From contig NZ_JALEGT010000119.1 in assembly GCF_022763305.1 (NCBI RefSeq), forward strand, positions 1-64,000: a stretch of 64,000 nucleotides of DNA. Direction: 5' to 3'. The notes under the pieces are model-generated. The model searched no databases. It saw nothing but the letters and a program-made list of their open reading frames with translations, and was not told the DNA's origin. The stretch is from Marivita sp. GTDB taxonomy: Bacteria > Pseudomonadota > Alphaproteobacteria > Rhodobacterales > Rhodobacteraceae. Position numbers and translations under genes: made by a program. Positions 56,136 through 64,000 of this stretch are shown piece by piece (the stretch's first letter is position 1; every line of letters starts with the position of its first letter).

Positions 56136-58685
56136 GTGCAGAAACCAGGTCCCGACAATCCGGATGTGACCCTGATCACACCGTCGTCGCCGATGTCCAC
56201 GCCCACCCATGGCGGGCGGGCGAAATGCTTGCAGCGTCTTGTCCGGCTGGATCTGCCTGTCCCGCGCACGGTGGCGCTGTCTTTTGCGACAGTGCATCAG
56301 ATCGCGTCGGGCTACCGCCCGGATGTGTCCGGAATCCTTGCGGAATTTGATCCGAACGCCCTGCTCTGCGTGCGACCGTCTTCGGAGGATCCGGATTGGG
56401 GTGGCCCCGGTGCGGTCCTGAACATCGGCATGAATGACGCGCGCTATGTCGATCTGTGCGACCAGATCGGACAGGCGGCGGCGACCGAGATTTACCTGCG
56501 CTTTGTGGTGAACTACGCCATTGACGTGGCGCGGCTGGATGCCGAGGCGTTCGACGAGATCGACGGCGAAGGCCATGAGGCGCTGACGGAGGCCCTGCAG
56601 CTTTACGAGGAAGAGGCGGAAGAGCCGTTTCCCCAGGACCCGGCAATCCAACTGGCCGAGATCCTGCGGTCGATGGCGCGGGCGTGGGAAGGCACGACGG
56701 CGCGGCTTTTGCGGCAGGCCAAAGGCGCGCCGATGGATGCGGGGCTGGGGCTTGTCGTGCAGGAGATGGCGCTTGGGCTGGGCAGCGGCGAATGCGGGTC
56801 CGGCGTGCTGCAACTGGTCAACCCGTCCACGGGGCTGCCACAGGTCACAGGCCGCTATCTAAGCCAGAGCCAGGGGCGCGAGGCGCTGGATGGCGGGGCG
56901 GCGTCGATTTTCCTTGAGAAGGACCCGCGTGGTCCGTCTCTCGAGGAACTGGCGCCCGAAGCCTTTGCCGCGTTGAAAGAGCATGCCGCCTTGATGCGGG
57001 CGCGGTTGCGCGAGGAAATGCAGATCGAGTTCACCATCGAGAACGGCAATCTGCATATCCTTGACGGCGTGCGCGTCGAGCGCAGCGCGCGGGCGGCGTT
57101 GCGGATCGTGGTGCGGCTGGCCGAAGACGGGATCATCACCAAGCAGGAAGCGGTGATGCGGATCGAGCCGCGGGCTTTGTCGGAGCTCTTGCACCGGCAG
57201 GTGGCGGCAACCGCCAAACGCGATGTGCTGGGGTCGGGCATTGCCGCAAGCCCGGGGGCGGCAACGGGCAAGATCGTGTTCTCGTCCGAGGCAGCGCAGG
57301 CGGGTGCGGCACGCGGCGAGCCCTGCGTTCTGGTGCGGCGCGAGACCAGCCCCGAGGACATTCGCGGCATGCATGTGGCGTGCGCCGTGCTGACCGAACG
57401 GGGCGGCATGACCAGCCACGCGGCGGTGATCGGGCGCGGTTTGGGCCTGCCTTGCGTGGTCGGTGCGGCAAACCTGCGGTTTCACGTCAAGCGCAAGCAG
57501 TTGGTGGCGACCGATGGCCGAGTGCTGCGCGAGGGGGACGAGATCACGGTGGACGGCACCAATGGTCAGGTGCTGGCCGGGTCGGTCGAGATGATCGAGG
57601 CGACGCTGGACGAGACATTCCGCACCTTCATGAGCTGGGCCGATGCCGAGCGCGATATTGGCGTGCGGGCCAATGCCGACACGCCAGCCGATGCCAAGAC
57701 CGCGCTGCACTTCCGCGCGCAGGGGATCGGGCTGTGCCGCACCGAGCACATGTTCTTCGAGGCCGAACGCCTTACGCCGATGCGCGAGATGATCTTTGCC
57801 CAGAACCAGAAGGACCGGCAGGCCGCGCTCGAACTGGTGCTGCCGATGCAGCGGGCGGATTTTCTGGAACTGTTCCGCATCATGCAGGGCCAGCCGGTCT
57901 GTATCCGTCTGTTCGACCCGCCTCTGCATGAATTCCTGCCCACCAGTCGCGCGGGCCAGCGTGAACTGGCCGAGGCGCTGGACATTCCGGTGAGCGATGT
58001 GACCCGCCGGATCGAGAGCCTTGCGGAATACAACCCGATGCTGGGGATGCGCGGCGTGCGCCTGGGGATCTCGGTGCCCGAGATCTACGACATGCAGGCC
58101 CGCGCGATCTTTGAGGCCGCCGTCGAGGCCGCCGAGGAAGGCATCACCATCGTGCCGGAAATCATGGTGCCTCTGGTGTCGGCCAAGCGCGAGGTCGAAC
58201 TGGTGCGCGCGCGGGTCGAGGCGGTGGCGGCGGCGGTGCGCACCGAGCGCAGTGCCGATTTCTCCTACCGGCTGGGGGTCATGGTCGAAACACCCCGCGC
58301 CTGCCTGCGCGCCGGCGACATTGCCGAGCACACCCATTTCCTGAGCTTCGGCACCAATGACCTCACGCAGATGACCTATGGTCTGTCGCGCGACGATGCG
58401 GGGCGGTTCATGTCGGAATATGTCCGGCAAGGGGTGTTCAGCGAGGACCCGTTCCACATCCTCGACACCGAAGGTGTGGGCGAATTGCTGCGCCTTGGCG
58501 TGGTGCGCGGACGGGCGGCCAAACCGAATGTGGTGCTGTCGATCTGCGGCGAACATGCCGCGCATACCGAATCAATTGCCTTCTGTCGGGCGGCGGGATT
58601 CGACTATGTAAGCTGCTCTCCGTTCCGGGTTCCGGTGGCACGTCTTGCCGCAGCACAGCTTGCGTTGGCTGACAAGATCGGGTAG
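56136..58685 (+). CDS. Pyruvate, phosphate dikinase-like protein with degenerate ATP-binding domain
   Basis: This 849-aa protein aligns by motif with PPDK. The phosphohistidine H428 in GGMTSHAAVIGRG and the PEP-site C804 in ICGEHA are kept, and the C-terminal barrel (GIGLCRTEHMFFEAER, SFGTNDLTQMTYGLSRDD) looks intact. The N-terminal ATP-grasp half does not show the usual GGKG, SVRSGA and QTR signatures (here HGGRAK, CVRPSS, DGVRVE). It starts with GTG. It may be a divergent dikinase or a PEP-dependent enzyme that no longer uses ATP. Confidence 0.8.
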   Translation: MQKPGPDNPDVTLITPSSPMSTPTHGGRAKCLQRLVRLDLPVPRTVALSFATVHQIASGYRPDVSGILAEFDPNALLCVRPSSEDPDWGGPGAVLNIGMNDARYVDLCDQIGQAAATEIYLRFVVNYAIDVARLDAEAFDEIDGEGHEALTEALQLYEEEAEEPFPQDPAIQLAEILRSMARAWEGTTARLLRQAKGAPMDAGLGLVVQEMALGLGSGECGSGVLQLVNPSTGLPQVTGRYLSQSQGREALDGGAASIFLEKDPRGPSLEELAPEAFAALKEHAALMRARLREEMQIEFTIENGNLHILDGVRVERSARAALRIVVRLAEDGIITKQEAVMRIEPRALSELLHRQVAATAKRDVLGSGIAASPGAATGKIVFSSEAAQAGAARGEPCVLVRRETSPEDIRGMHVACAVLTERGGMTSHAAVIGRGLGLPCVVGAANLRFHVKRKQLVATDGRVLREGDEITVDGTNGQVLAGSVEMIEATLDETFRTFMSWADAERDIGVRANADTPADAKTALHFRAQGIGLCRTEHMFFEAERLTPMREMIFAQNQKDRQAALELVLPMQRADFLELFRIMQGQPVCIRLFDPPLHEFLPTSRAGQRELAEALDIPVSDVTRRIESLAEYNPMLGMRGVRLGISVPEIYDMQARAIFEAAVEAAEEGITIVPEIMVPLVSAKREVELVRARVEAVAAAVRTERSADFSYRLGVMVETPRACLRAGDIAEHTHFLSFGTNDLTQMTYGLSRDDAGRFMSEYVRQGVFSEDPFHILDTEGVGELLRLGVVRGRAAKPNVVLSICGEHAAHTESIAFCRAAGFDYVSCSPFRVPVARLAAAQLALADKIG

Positions 58686-58870
58686 ATTCAAGCGAAGTTT
58701 GGCCTAGATTTTGCCTTATTCGCCGCGCGGGCATCGGACATGCAGTACATGCATGGCCGAAAAACTTGTTTAATCTGCAATATTTCTGTAACAGCCCTGC
58801 GATTGCGCGGTGCTGCCACATTTTTGTGCATCAGGCCGCCACCCACAACGCTGCGAGATCAACACTCGGC

Positions 58871-59503
58871 ATGACGCGACTGTTTGCATTGTTTCTGGCT
58901 GCGGCCCTTCTGGCCACCCCATCCCTGGCAGAGCGCTCGAAAGACGCCGCGCAAGAGCTTCTGAACCGGGAAAAAACCATTATGGCCTCTGCTGGCCAAT
59001 CGCATTTGACCTCTCTCGTGACCCCCGTCTCAGCCTCGGGTACCATCTACAACGCCTCCTGGCTGAACTCCCAACAACGCGCCTCGGGTGGTGCACAGTG
59101 GGAATGCCTCGCCGAAGCGCTCTATTTCGAAGCGCGTGGCGAAACGATCAAGGGCCAGTTCGCCGTGGCCGAAGTCATCATGAACCGCGTCAAGAGCGCC
59201 CGTTTTCCCAACAGCGTCTGCGGTGTGATCAACCAAGGCACCGGCAAGAAATACCAGTGCCAGTTCACCTATACCTGTGACGGCATCCCCGAGCGCATCC
59301 ACGAGCCGCAGGCCTGGGAACGGGTCGGCAAGGTGGCGCGCGCCATCCTTGACGGGCGCGTGCCGATGAACCTGACCAATGGCGCAACCCATTACCACAC
59401 AACCGCAGTGCGCCCACGGTGGTCGCGCACCTACACGAAGACCGCGTCGATCGGCGTGCATGTCTTCTACCGCCACACATGGCGTGTCAGCTCGAGCAGC
59501 TGA
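58871..59503 (+). CDS. Secreted SleB-type cell wall hydrolase
   Basis: The 210-aa protein has a signal peptide (MTRLFALFLAAALLATPSLA) and a C-terminal hydrolase_2 (SleB/CwlJ) domain from about residue 78: WECLAEALYFEARGE with the likely catalytic glutamate, and VIMNRVKSARFPNSVCGVI. It should cut peptidoglycan in the periplasm. ATG 58871 starts the signal; an in-frame start at 58766 adds 35 residues with no signal features. The 185 bp upstream looks like a promoter region. Confidence 0.85.
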   Translation: MTRLFALFLAAALLATPSLAERSKDAAQELLNREKTIMASAGQSHLTSLVTPVSASGTIYNASWLNSQQRASGGAQWECLAEALYFEARGETIKGQFAVAEVIMNRVKSARFPNSVCGVINQGTGKKYQCQFTYTCDGIPERIHEPQAWERVGKVARAILDGRVPMNLTNGATHYHTTAVRPRWSRTYTKTASIGVHVFYRHTWRVSSSS

Positions 59504-59622
59504 GCCGACACCGAATTTGACCTGCGGGATGTCGCGAGCGGTGCCTGAAATGCCCCTTCGCGGCATTTTCGTTTGTGCTAACGTCTGGTAGCCCGGACGT
59601 GACCGACCAAGGGGACCGCGCC

Positions 59623-60549
59623 ATGAGCTCTGAAATCCGACTTGCCTTTGCGCATCCGTCCGAACGCGCCATTGCAACAGCAGATGACGGGCCCGTGGAC
59701 CGCATCTCGTTGCGCGACCATATCGTCGAGGTCGAGATCGGCGCATTCCAGGCCGAGCGCGGCACACGGCAACGTGTCTGCTTCAACGTCGTGGTCGAGG
59801 TTCAGCCCATCGTTGGCCATATCGACGACGATGTGGACCGCATCCTGTCCTATGACCGGGTGACCGAGGCGATTGCAACCGAACTGGGCGCGGAACGCCT
59901 GAACCTTCTGGAAACGCTGGCCGAACGCATCGCCGAACGGATCCTGCTTGAGCCTCAGGCGCTGCGGGCCTTCGTGCGGATCGAAAAGCTGGATCGCGGC
60001 CCCGGTGCGCTTGGGGTCGAGATCGTGCGGTCGCGCCATGATCTGGGCAGCGCCGTGGCCGACGCCAGCCAGGAGCGTCCGCATCCGCGTGTGGTCTATC
60101 TGAGCAATGCCGCGCTCATGTCCGATCATCTGGGCCGCTGGATCGACCAGCTTGCGGCGGAACGTGCGCCGCTTATCCTGTGCGTTGGTCTGCCCGATGG
60201 CCCGCGTGCCACAGCCGGACAACCGATGGCGCAACGCCGCATCGACCTTTTGGCCATCGAACAGAACGGCTGGATGCTCGCGGCGCGGGACGCGCGCTGC
60301 AAGGTGGTGGCCACCCGCACCGAGCTCGACTGGGCGATGAAGAACGGTCAGGTCTGCATCTGGGCCCCCTCGAAGATCGTGCTCGATGCAGTCGACGGAC
60401 CGGAGGCACCTGTGACCGATACAGTGGCCCTGACCGGCTGGTTTGCCGAGGAAATGGAGGCGCAGGAGCTTCTGGTGGTCGGCGCAGAGCCGCCGTCCCT
60501 CGGGAATGTTTCAGTTCGCAACAGCCCCATCGGCGAAAGCGTGCTCTAG
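59623..60549 (+). CDS. folB: Dihydroneopterin aldolase fused to a second domain
   Basis: The first roughly 145 residues match dihydroneopterin aldolase of folate synthesis (ISLRDHIVEVEIGAFQAERG near 28-47, LSYDRVTEAI, VRIEKLDRGPGALGVEI). The full length is 308 aa, more than twice the usual 120. The extra C-terminal part (about 155-308) is not a known folate enzyme; its pattern VVYLSNAALMSDHLGRWIDQ recalls amino-acid-kinase folds without a clear catalytic motif. It heads a folB-folP-glmM run. Confidence 0.82.
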   Translation: MSSEIRLAFAHPSERAIATADDGPVDRISLRDHIVEVEIGAFQAERGTRQRVCFNVVVEVQPIVGHIDDDVDRILSYDRVTEAIATELGAERLNLLETLAERIAERILLEPQALRAFVRIEKLDRGPGALGVEIVRSRHDLGSAVADASQERPHPRVVYLSNAALMSDHLGRWIDQLAAERAPLILCVGLPDGPRATAGQPMAQRRIDLLAIEQNGWMLAARDARCKVVATRTELDWAMKNGQVCIWAPSKIVLDAVDGPEAPVTDTVALTGWFAEEMEAQELLVVGAEPPSLGNVSVRNSPIGESVL

Positions 60550-60588
60550 ACGCTTGTCAAACTGCGCAGAGCGTTTCATTCACCGCGC

Positions 60589-61608
60589 ATGAACACCTAT
60601 TTTCGCCCCCTGCCCCGGTCCGGCGGTCCGCGCCCGAAAGAGGCTCTGGATCTTGCCGGCGGACCGCTCTGGTTCACCGAAGCCATGGCGTTGCGGCGCG
60701 ATGGACCGCCCGAGCTCATCCCCGCCAAGGCCATCCCCGAAGACATGCGGAACAGGCTCTCGGCGCCGCGCGCTCCGATTGCCGGGATGGATATGGGACG
60801 CGTGACGCTGATGGGCATTCTGAACGTCACGCCCGACAGCTTTTCCGATGGCGGTCGCTACCTTGATCCCGAGGCCGCAGTCACGCAGGCGCGACGGATG
60901 GCGGCCGCAGGCGCGGGCCTCATTGACGTCGGCGGCGAAAGCACGCGTCCCGGTGCAGAAACCGTGCCGGTGGACGAGGAAATCCGCCGGGTGGCCGGGC
61001 CGATTGCGGCGATTGCAGGCGAGTTGGATGTGCCGATCTCGATCGACACGCGCAAAGCCCCGGTGGCGGAGGCGGCGCTTGATGCGGGGGCGGCGCTGGT
61101 CAATGACGTGGCCGGGTTCACCTATGATGCGGCTCTTGCGCCGCTCTGCGCCGACCGGCAGGTTCCGGTCTGCGTGATGCATGCGCAGGGCGATCCGCAA
61201 ACCATGCAGGTCGCGCCCCGCTATGACGATGTACGGCTCGACGTCTATGATTTCCTGTCCGAGCGTGTCGATGCGCTGGTGGCGCAGGGTATTGCGCGCG
61301 ATCAGATCCTTGTCGATCCGGGCATCGGGTTCGGCAAGACGCTGGATCACAACCTTGCCCTGCTGCGCGACATCGCGCTGTTTCACGGGTTGGGCTGCCC
61401 GATCCTGCTGGGCGCGTCGCGCAAGAAATTCATCGGCACGATTTCTGGGGCTGGCACGGCGGACACACGTGTCGCGGGATCGGTGTCGGTGGCCTTGCAC
61501 GGAGCGACCCAAGGCGTGCAAGTCATACGCGTGCATGATGTGAACGAGACACGCCAGGCGTTGGCGCTCTGGCAGGCAATCGAGTGGGGTTACGAGAATG
61601 GGGCGTAA
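60589..61608 (+). CDS. folP: Dihydropteroate synthase
   Basis: This 339-aa TIM-barrel enzyme joins p-aminobenzoate to dihydropterin pyrophosphate, the target of sulfonamides. Motifs: [15 protein letters not shown] near 74-88, [11 protein letters not shown] near 112-122, SIDTRK, and GASRKKFIG. An N-terminal extension of about 70 residues precedes the barrel, longer than in E. coli. The gene overlaps glmM by 11 bp, the same folP-glmM order as in many proteobacteria. Confidence 0.95.
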   Translation: MNTYFRPLPRSGGPRPKEALDLAGGPLWFTEAMALRRDGPPELIPAKAIPEDMRNRLSAPRAPIAGMDMGRVTLMGILNVTPDSFSDGGRYLDPEAAVTQARRMAAAGAGLIDVGGESTRPGAETVPVDEEIRRVAGPIAAIAGELDVPISIDTRKAPVAEAALDAGAALVNDVAGFTYDAALAPLCADRQVPVCVMHAQGDPQTMQVAPRYDDVRLDVYDFLSERVDALVAQGIARDQILVDPGIGFGKTLDHNLALLRDIALFHGLGCPILLGASRKKFIGTISGAGTADTRVAGSVSVALHGATQGVQVIRVHDVNETRQALALWQAIEWGYENGA

Positions 61609-62941
61609 GCTTTTCGGAACGGATGGTGTGCGCGGCACGGCCAATATCCACCCGATGACCGCCGAGATGGCGCTGCGCATCGGGGCCGCGGTGGGACGGC
61701 ATTTCCGACAGGACTCCAAGGGTGTGCACCGTGTGGTGATCGGCAAGGACACGCGCCAATCGGGCTACATGTTCGAGAACGCGCTGACCGCCGGTCTGAC
61801 CTCGACCGGGATGAATGTGCTTCTGCTGGGGCCCGTGCCGACACCGGCCGTGGGGCTGCTGACACCCTCCATGCGCGCCGATCTGGGGATCATGATTTCG
61901 GCCAGCCACAATCCGGCTGCGGATAACGGGATCAAGTTCTTCGGCCCCGACGGATTCAAGCTGTCGGATGCGGACGAGGCCGAGCTCGAGGCGCTGATCG
62001 AGACCGGGGTCGAGTCCGCACAGGCCGCGAGTATCGGACGTGCGAAGCGCATCGACGACGGGCGCTTCAGGTACCAGGAACGGGTGAAGTCCACCTTCCC
62101 GTCCGATCTGCGGCTCGACGGGCTGAAGGTGGTGATCGATTGTGCCAATGGCGCAGCCTACAAGACCGCCCCCGAAGTCCTTTGGGAACTGGGCGCCGAG
62201 GTGATCCCGCTTGGGGTTGCGCCCAATGGCGCGAACATCAACGAAGGCTGCGGGTCGACGCACCCGCAACTGGCCGCCGCCGCCGTGGTGGCGCATGGCG
62301 CGGATGTGGGCATCTGTCTGGATGGCGACGCCGACCGGGTGATCCTGATCGACGAGACCGGACAGGTGGCTGATGGCGACCAGATCATGGCACTGATGGC
62401 AGCTCGCTGGGCCGAGGAAGACCGCCTGCGTGATGGAGTTCTGGTTGCAACAGTGATGTCCAATCTCGGGCTCGAACGGTTCCTGACCGCCAAGGGGCTG
62501 CGGCTGGAACGCACGGGGGTCGGTGACCGCTACGTGGTCGAGGCGATGCGGCGCGGCGGGTGGAACCTTGGCGGTGAACAGTCCGGCCATATCGTGATGA
62601 CGGATTTCGCCACGACGGGCGACGGGTTGATGGCAGGGCTGCAATTCCTCGGTGAGATGTGCCGCACCGGAAAACCTGCAAGCGCGTTGGCCCGCAGCTT
62701 TGATCCGGTGCCGCAATTGCTGAAGAACGTCCGGTACGATCCGTCGGTGGCACCGCTCGAAGTGGCGTCGGTCAAGGCCGCCATCGCGGACGCGGAAGCC
62801 CGGCTCAACGGAAGCGGGCGGCTCTTGATCCGCAAATCGGGCACGGAACCGCTGATCCGGGTCATGGCCGAATGCGAGGACGAGGCGCTGCTGGTCGACG
62901 TGGTGGACGGGATCGTGGCCGAGGTCGCCGCATCGGTTTGA
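61598..62941 (+). CDS. glmM: Phosphoglucosamine mutase
   Basis: This 447-aa enzyme converts glucosamine-6-phosphate to glucosamine-1-phosphate for cell-wall and lipopolysaccharide precursors. The phospho-serine is S103 in SASHNP, the magnesium loop is DGDADR, and the sugar-binding GGEQSGH follows. It starts inside folP. A copy of the twin palindrome element lies 65 bp after the stop. Confidence 0.96.
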   Translation: MGRKLFGTDGVRGTANIHPMTAEMALRIGAAVGRHFRQDSKGVHRVVIGKDTRQSGYMFENALTAGLTSTGMNVLLLGPVPTPAVGLLTPSMRADLGIMISASHNPAADNGIKFFGPDGFKLSDADEAELEALIETGVESAQAASIGRAKRIDDGRFRYQERVKSTFPSDLRLDGLKVVIDCANGAAYKTAPEVLWELGAEVIPLGVAPNGANINEGCGSTHPQLAAAAVVAHGADVGICLDGDADRVILIDETGQVADGDQIMALMAARWAEEDRLRDGVLVATVMSNLGLERFLTAKGLRLERTGVGDRYVVEAMRRGGWNLGGEQSGHIVMTDFATTGDGLMAGLQFLGEMCRTGKPASALARSFDPVPQLLKNVRYDPSVAPLEVASVKAAIADAEARLNGSGRLLIRKSGTEPLIRVMAECEDEALLVDVVDGIVAEVAASV

Positions 62942-63005
62942 AATCGGCGCGGATGGTGGCGAATGTCTTCAATGGGTGACAGCGCACGTCCTGTGCCTGG
63001 CGCAG

Positions 63006-63045
63006 GGATGCGTCGACGCATCCTACGTTTGCGTTGACGCAAACG
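63006..63045. repeat. Twin GTCGAC palindrome element, copy 3
   Basis: An 18-bp perfect palindrome (63006-63023, centre GTCGAC) is followed by a 20-bp one (63026-63045, centre GTTGAC with one mismatch). The centres are again 21 bp apart. It lies between the convergent glmM and serine hydrolase genes. Confidence 0.8.
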
Positions 63046-63055
63046 CGTGCGGAGC

Positions 63056-63997
63056 TCAGCGGGCGCGCAGCACCGACTCCAGCCTGTCCGAGAGCGCGTG
63101 GAACCGCGCAGGATCTGCCACCGGCACGTCATACGCCATCGCCGCCACAGCTCCGAACGGGTAGACGACGGCGAAAGCCCCGGTCTTCGGCCCGAACGGG
63201 ATCGCCAGAGCCCCGGCATGGGACATGCGAAAGCCGTCGTCCGCCGCCTCGTAATTCATGCCCAACCCGTAATAGCTGCCCTCGGCGCGGGCGATATGCG
63301 GCAGTGCCAGCGGATCGCGCCCCACCCGGCCCTCGGGTCCGAACCAGTGCCAGAGCAGCGCCGCATGATCCGCCATCGTCATCCGCCATCCGCCCCATGC
63401 CGCGAAGGCGCCAAAGCGCGGAGACAGTGTGCCCGTTGCCGCCGCCGGGTCGAGCACGCGCCTGCGGCAGCTGGCTTCGTAGCTGGTTCCTGTGGTGACT
63501 TCGATGATCCGCCCCAAGAGCGCGTAGTTTTCGTTGGTGTAGGCAAACTCTCCGCGGGTGCCCCCCTGGCGGCTGCGGTTCAGCACGATGTCGGTGACAT
63601 GGGCGTGGCGCGGTTCTGTCTCGTTCAGCCAGAACCCCATGCGAAGCTGGGTCGAATCCCGTCCGATGCCGGCGCTGTGGGTGACAAGCTCGGCCAATGT
63701 GGCGGGTGGGGCCGCCTGACCGAGGGCATCGGTCAGGGTCATGTCCCAGGACAACGCGCCGTCATCGACCAGCGCGAGCACACAGAGCGCCGTGATCGCC
63801 TTGGAGTTCGACGCGAGGTCGAACGCGCTGTCCGCGTTGTGCTGATGGGTTGCCGTGCCGCCTTCGAGGACCGCGATACCGGTGGTCGTGGCACCTTCGG
63901 CGCGCGCCCAGTCCGAGAACACCGCAACCGGGTCTGCGCCGACCTCGGCGCCAGAGGCGGCGGCTCCGAAGGCGAGAAGGGCCAGAAGGCGTTTCAT
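63056..63997 (-). CDS. Serine hydrolase, beta-lactamase class C-like
   Basis: The 313-aa protein has a signal peptide (about 1-17) and the serine hydrolase set: SxxK as S63-N-S-K66, and YTN in EFAYTNENYALLG. The family covers class C beta-lactamases, D,D-peptidases and esterases; nothing here singles out antibiotic hydrolysis. The start ATG lies at the window edge and the frame is complete. It converges on glmM. Confidence 0.85.
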   Translation of the reverse strand: MKRLLALLAFGAAASGAEVGADPVAVFSDWARAEGATTTGIAVLEGGTATHQHNADSAFDLASNSKAITALCVLALVDDGALSWDMTLTDALGQAAPPATLAELVTHSAGIGRDSTQLRMGFWLNETEPRHAHVTDIVLNRSRQGGTRGEFAYTNENYALLGRIIEVTTGTSYEASCRRRVLDPAAATGTLSPRFGAFAAWGGWRMTMADHAALLWHWFGPEGRVGRDPLALPHIARAEGSYYGLGMNYEAADDGFRMSHAGALAIPFGPKTGAFAVVYPFGAVAAMAYDVPVADPARFHALSDRLESVLRAR

Positions 63998-64000
63998 GCC

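Overview
The window is a high-GC, gene-dense chromosomal segment of an alphaproteobacterium, most likely a marine Rhodobacterales (Roseobacter-group) species. Pointers are the complete ugpBAEC importer, a TRAP transporter, class I fumarase, malate synthase G, tandem Lrp regulators, a glyQ/glyS operon holding small Rhodobacterales-type genes, and short operons with ATGA or TGATG overlaps. I saw no rRNA, CRISPR, insertion sequence or prophage. One tRNA (Arg, anticodon CCG) is present.

Layout. 1-9034: a DUF4214 gene, then a metallophosphoesterase, ugpB-A-E-C, an endonuclease/exonuclease/phosphatase-fold enzyme, an MFS exporter and a 2H-type DUF1868 phosphoesterase. This reads as an import-and-hydrolysis cluster for glycerol phosphates or phosphodiesters. 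9191-16359: a fused hydantoinase A/B (5-oxoprolinase-type) gene divergent from a TRAP transporter (dctPQM), plus a MarR-like regulator. 16617-20459: a QorB-like quinone reductase divergent from an HxlR regulator, an exported intradiol dioxygenase and class I fumarase. 20536-23952: sensor kinase, OmpR regulator and PepSY protein, divergent from a second PepSY protein and a cytochrome b561. 24134-25831: a small secreted beta-sandwich-like protein and a class 3 lipase without signal peptide. 26032-32479: glutathionyl-hydroquinone reductase with a newly read 45-aa upstream ORF, a TPCP-type metal ATPase, tRNA-Arg, malate synthase G and a 56-aa DUF2256 gene. 32567-41588: photolyase/cryptochrome, aminopeptidase N, an acyltransferase, a lytic transglycosylase, a hypothetical protein and GatB.

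41589-44041 looks accessory: palindromic CCGTACGG repeats, a 59-aa membrane protein, an HTH-TPR protein with an internal 141-bp duplication, hairpin repeats and a DUF4177 protein. 44042-48898: BolA, a J-domain protein, a class V aminotransferase, two overlapping Lrp genes, ilvC and a 27-aa membrane-protein gene. 48899-58685: an EamA permease, a SPOR/peptidoglycan-binding protein with an apparently dead protease domain, glyQ-FkbM-DUF6446-glyS, and a PPDK-like enzyme with a degenerate ATP-binding half. 58871-63997: a SleB-type wall hydrolase, folB (two-domain), folP, glmM and a class C serine hydrolase.

Two intergenic repeat families stand out. One is a pair of GTCGAC-centred palindromes whose centres are exactly 21 bp apart, found downstream of glcB, ilvC and glmM. 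The other is a small hairpin, usually followed by CCTACGGG, clustered at 43.4-45.1 kb. Four genes too short for ordinary gene calling (56, 59, 45 and 27 aa) were read directly from the sequence.
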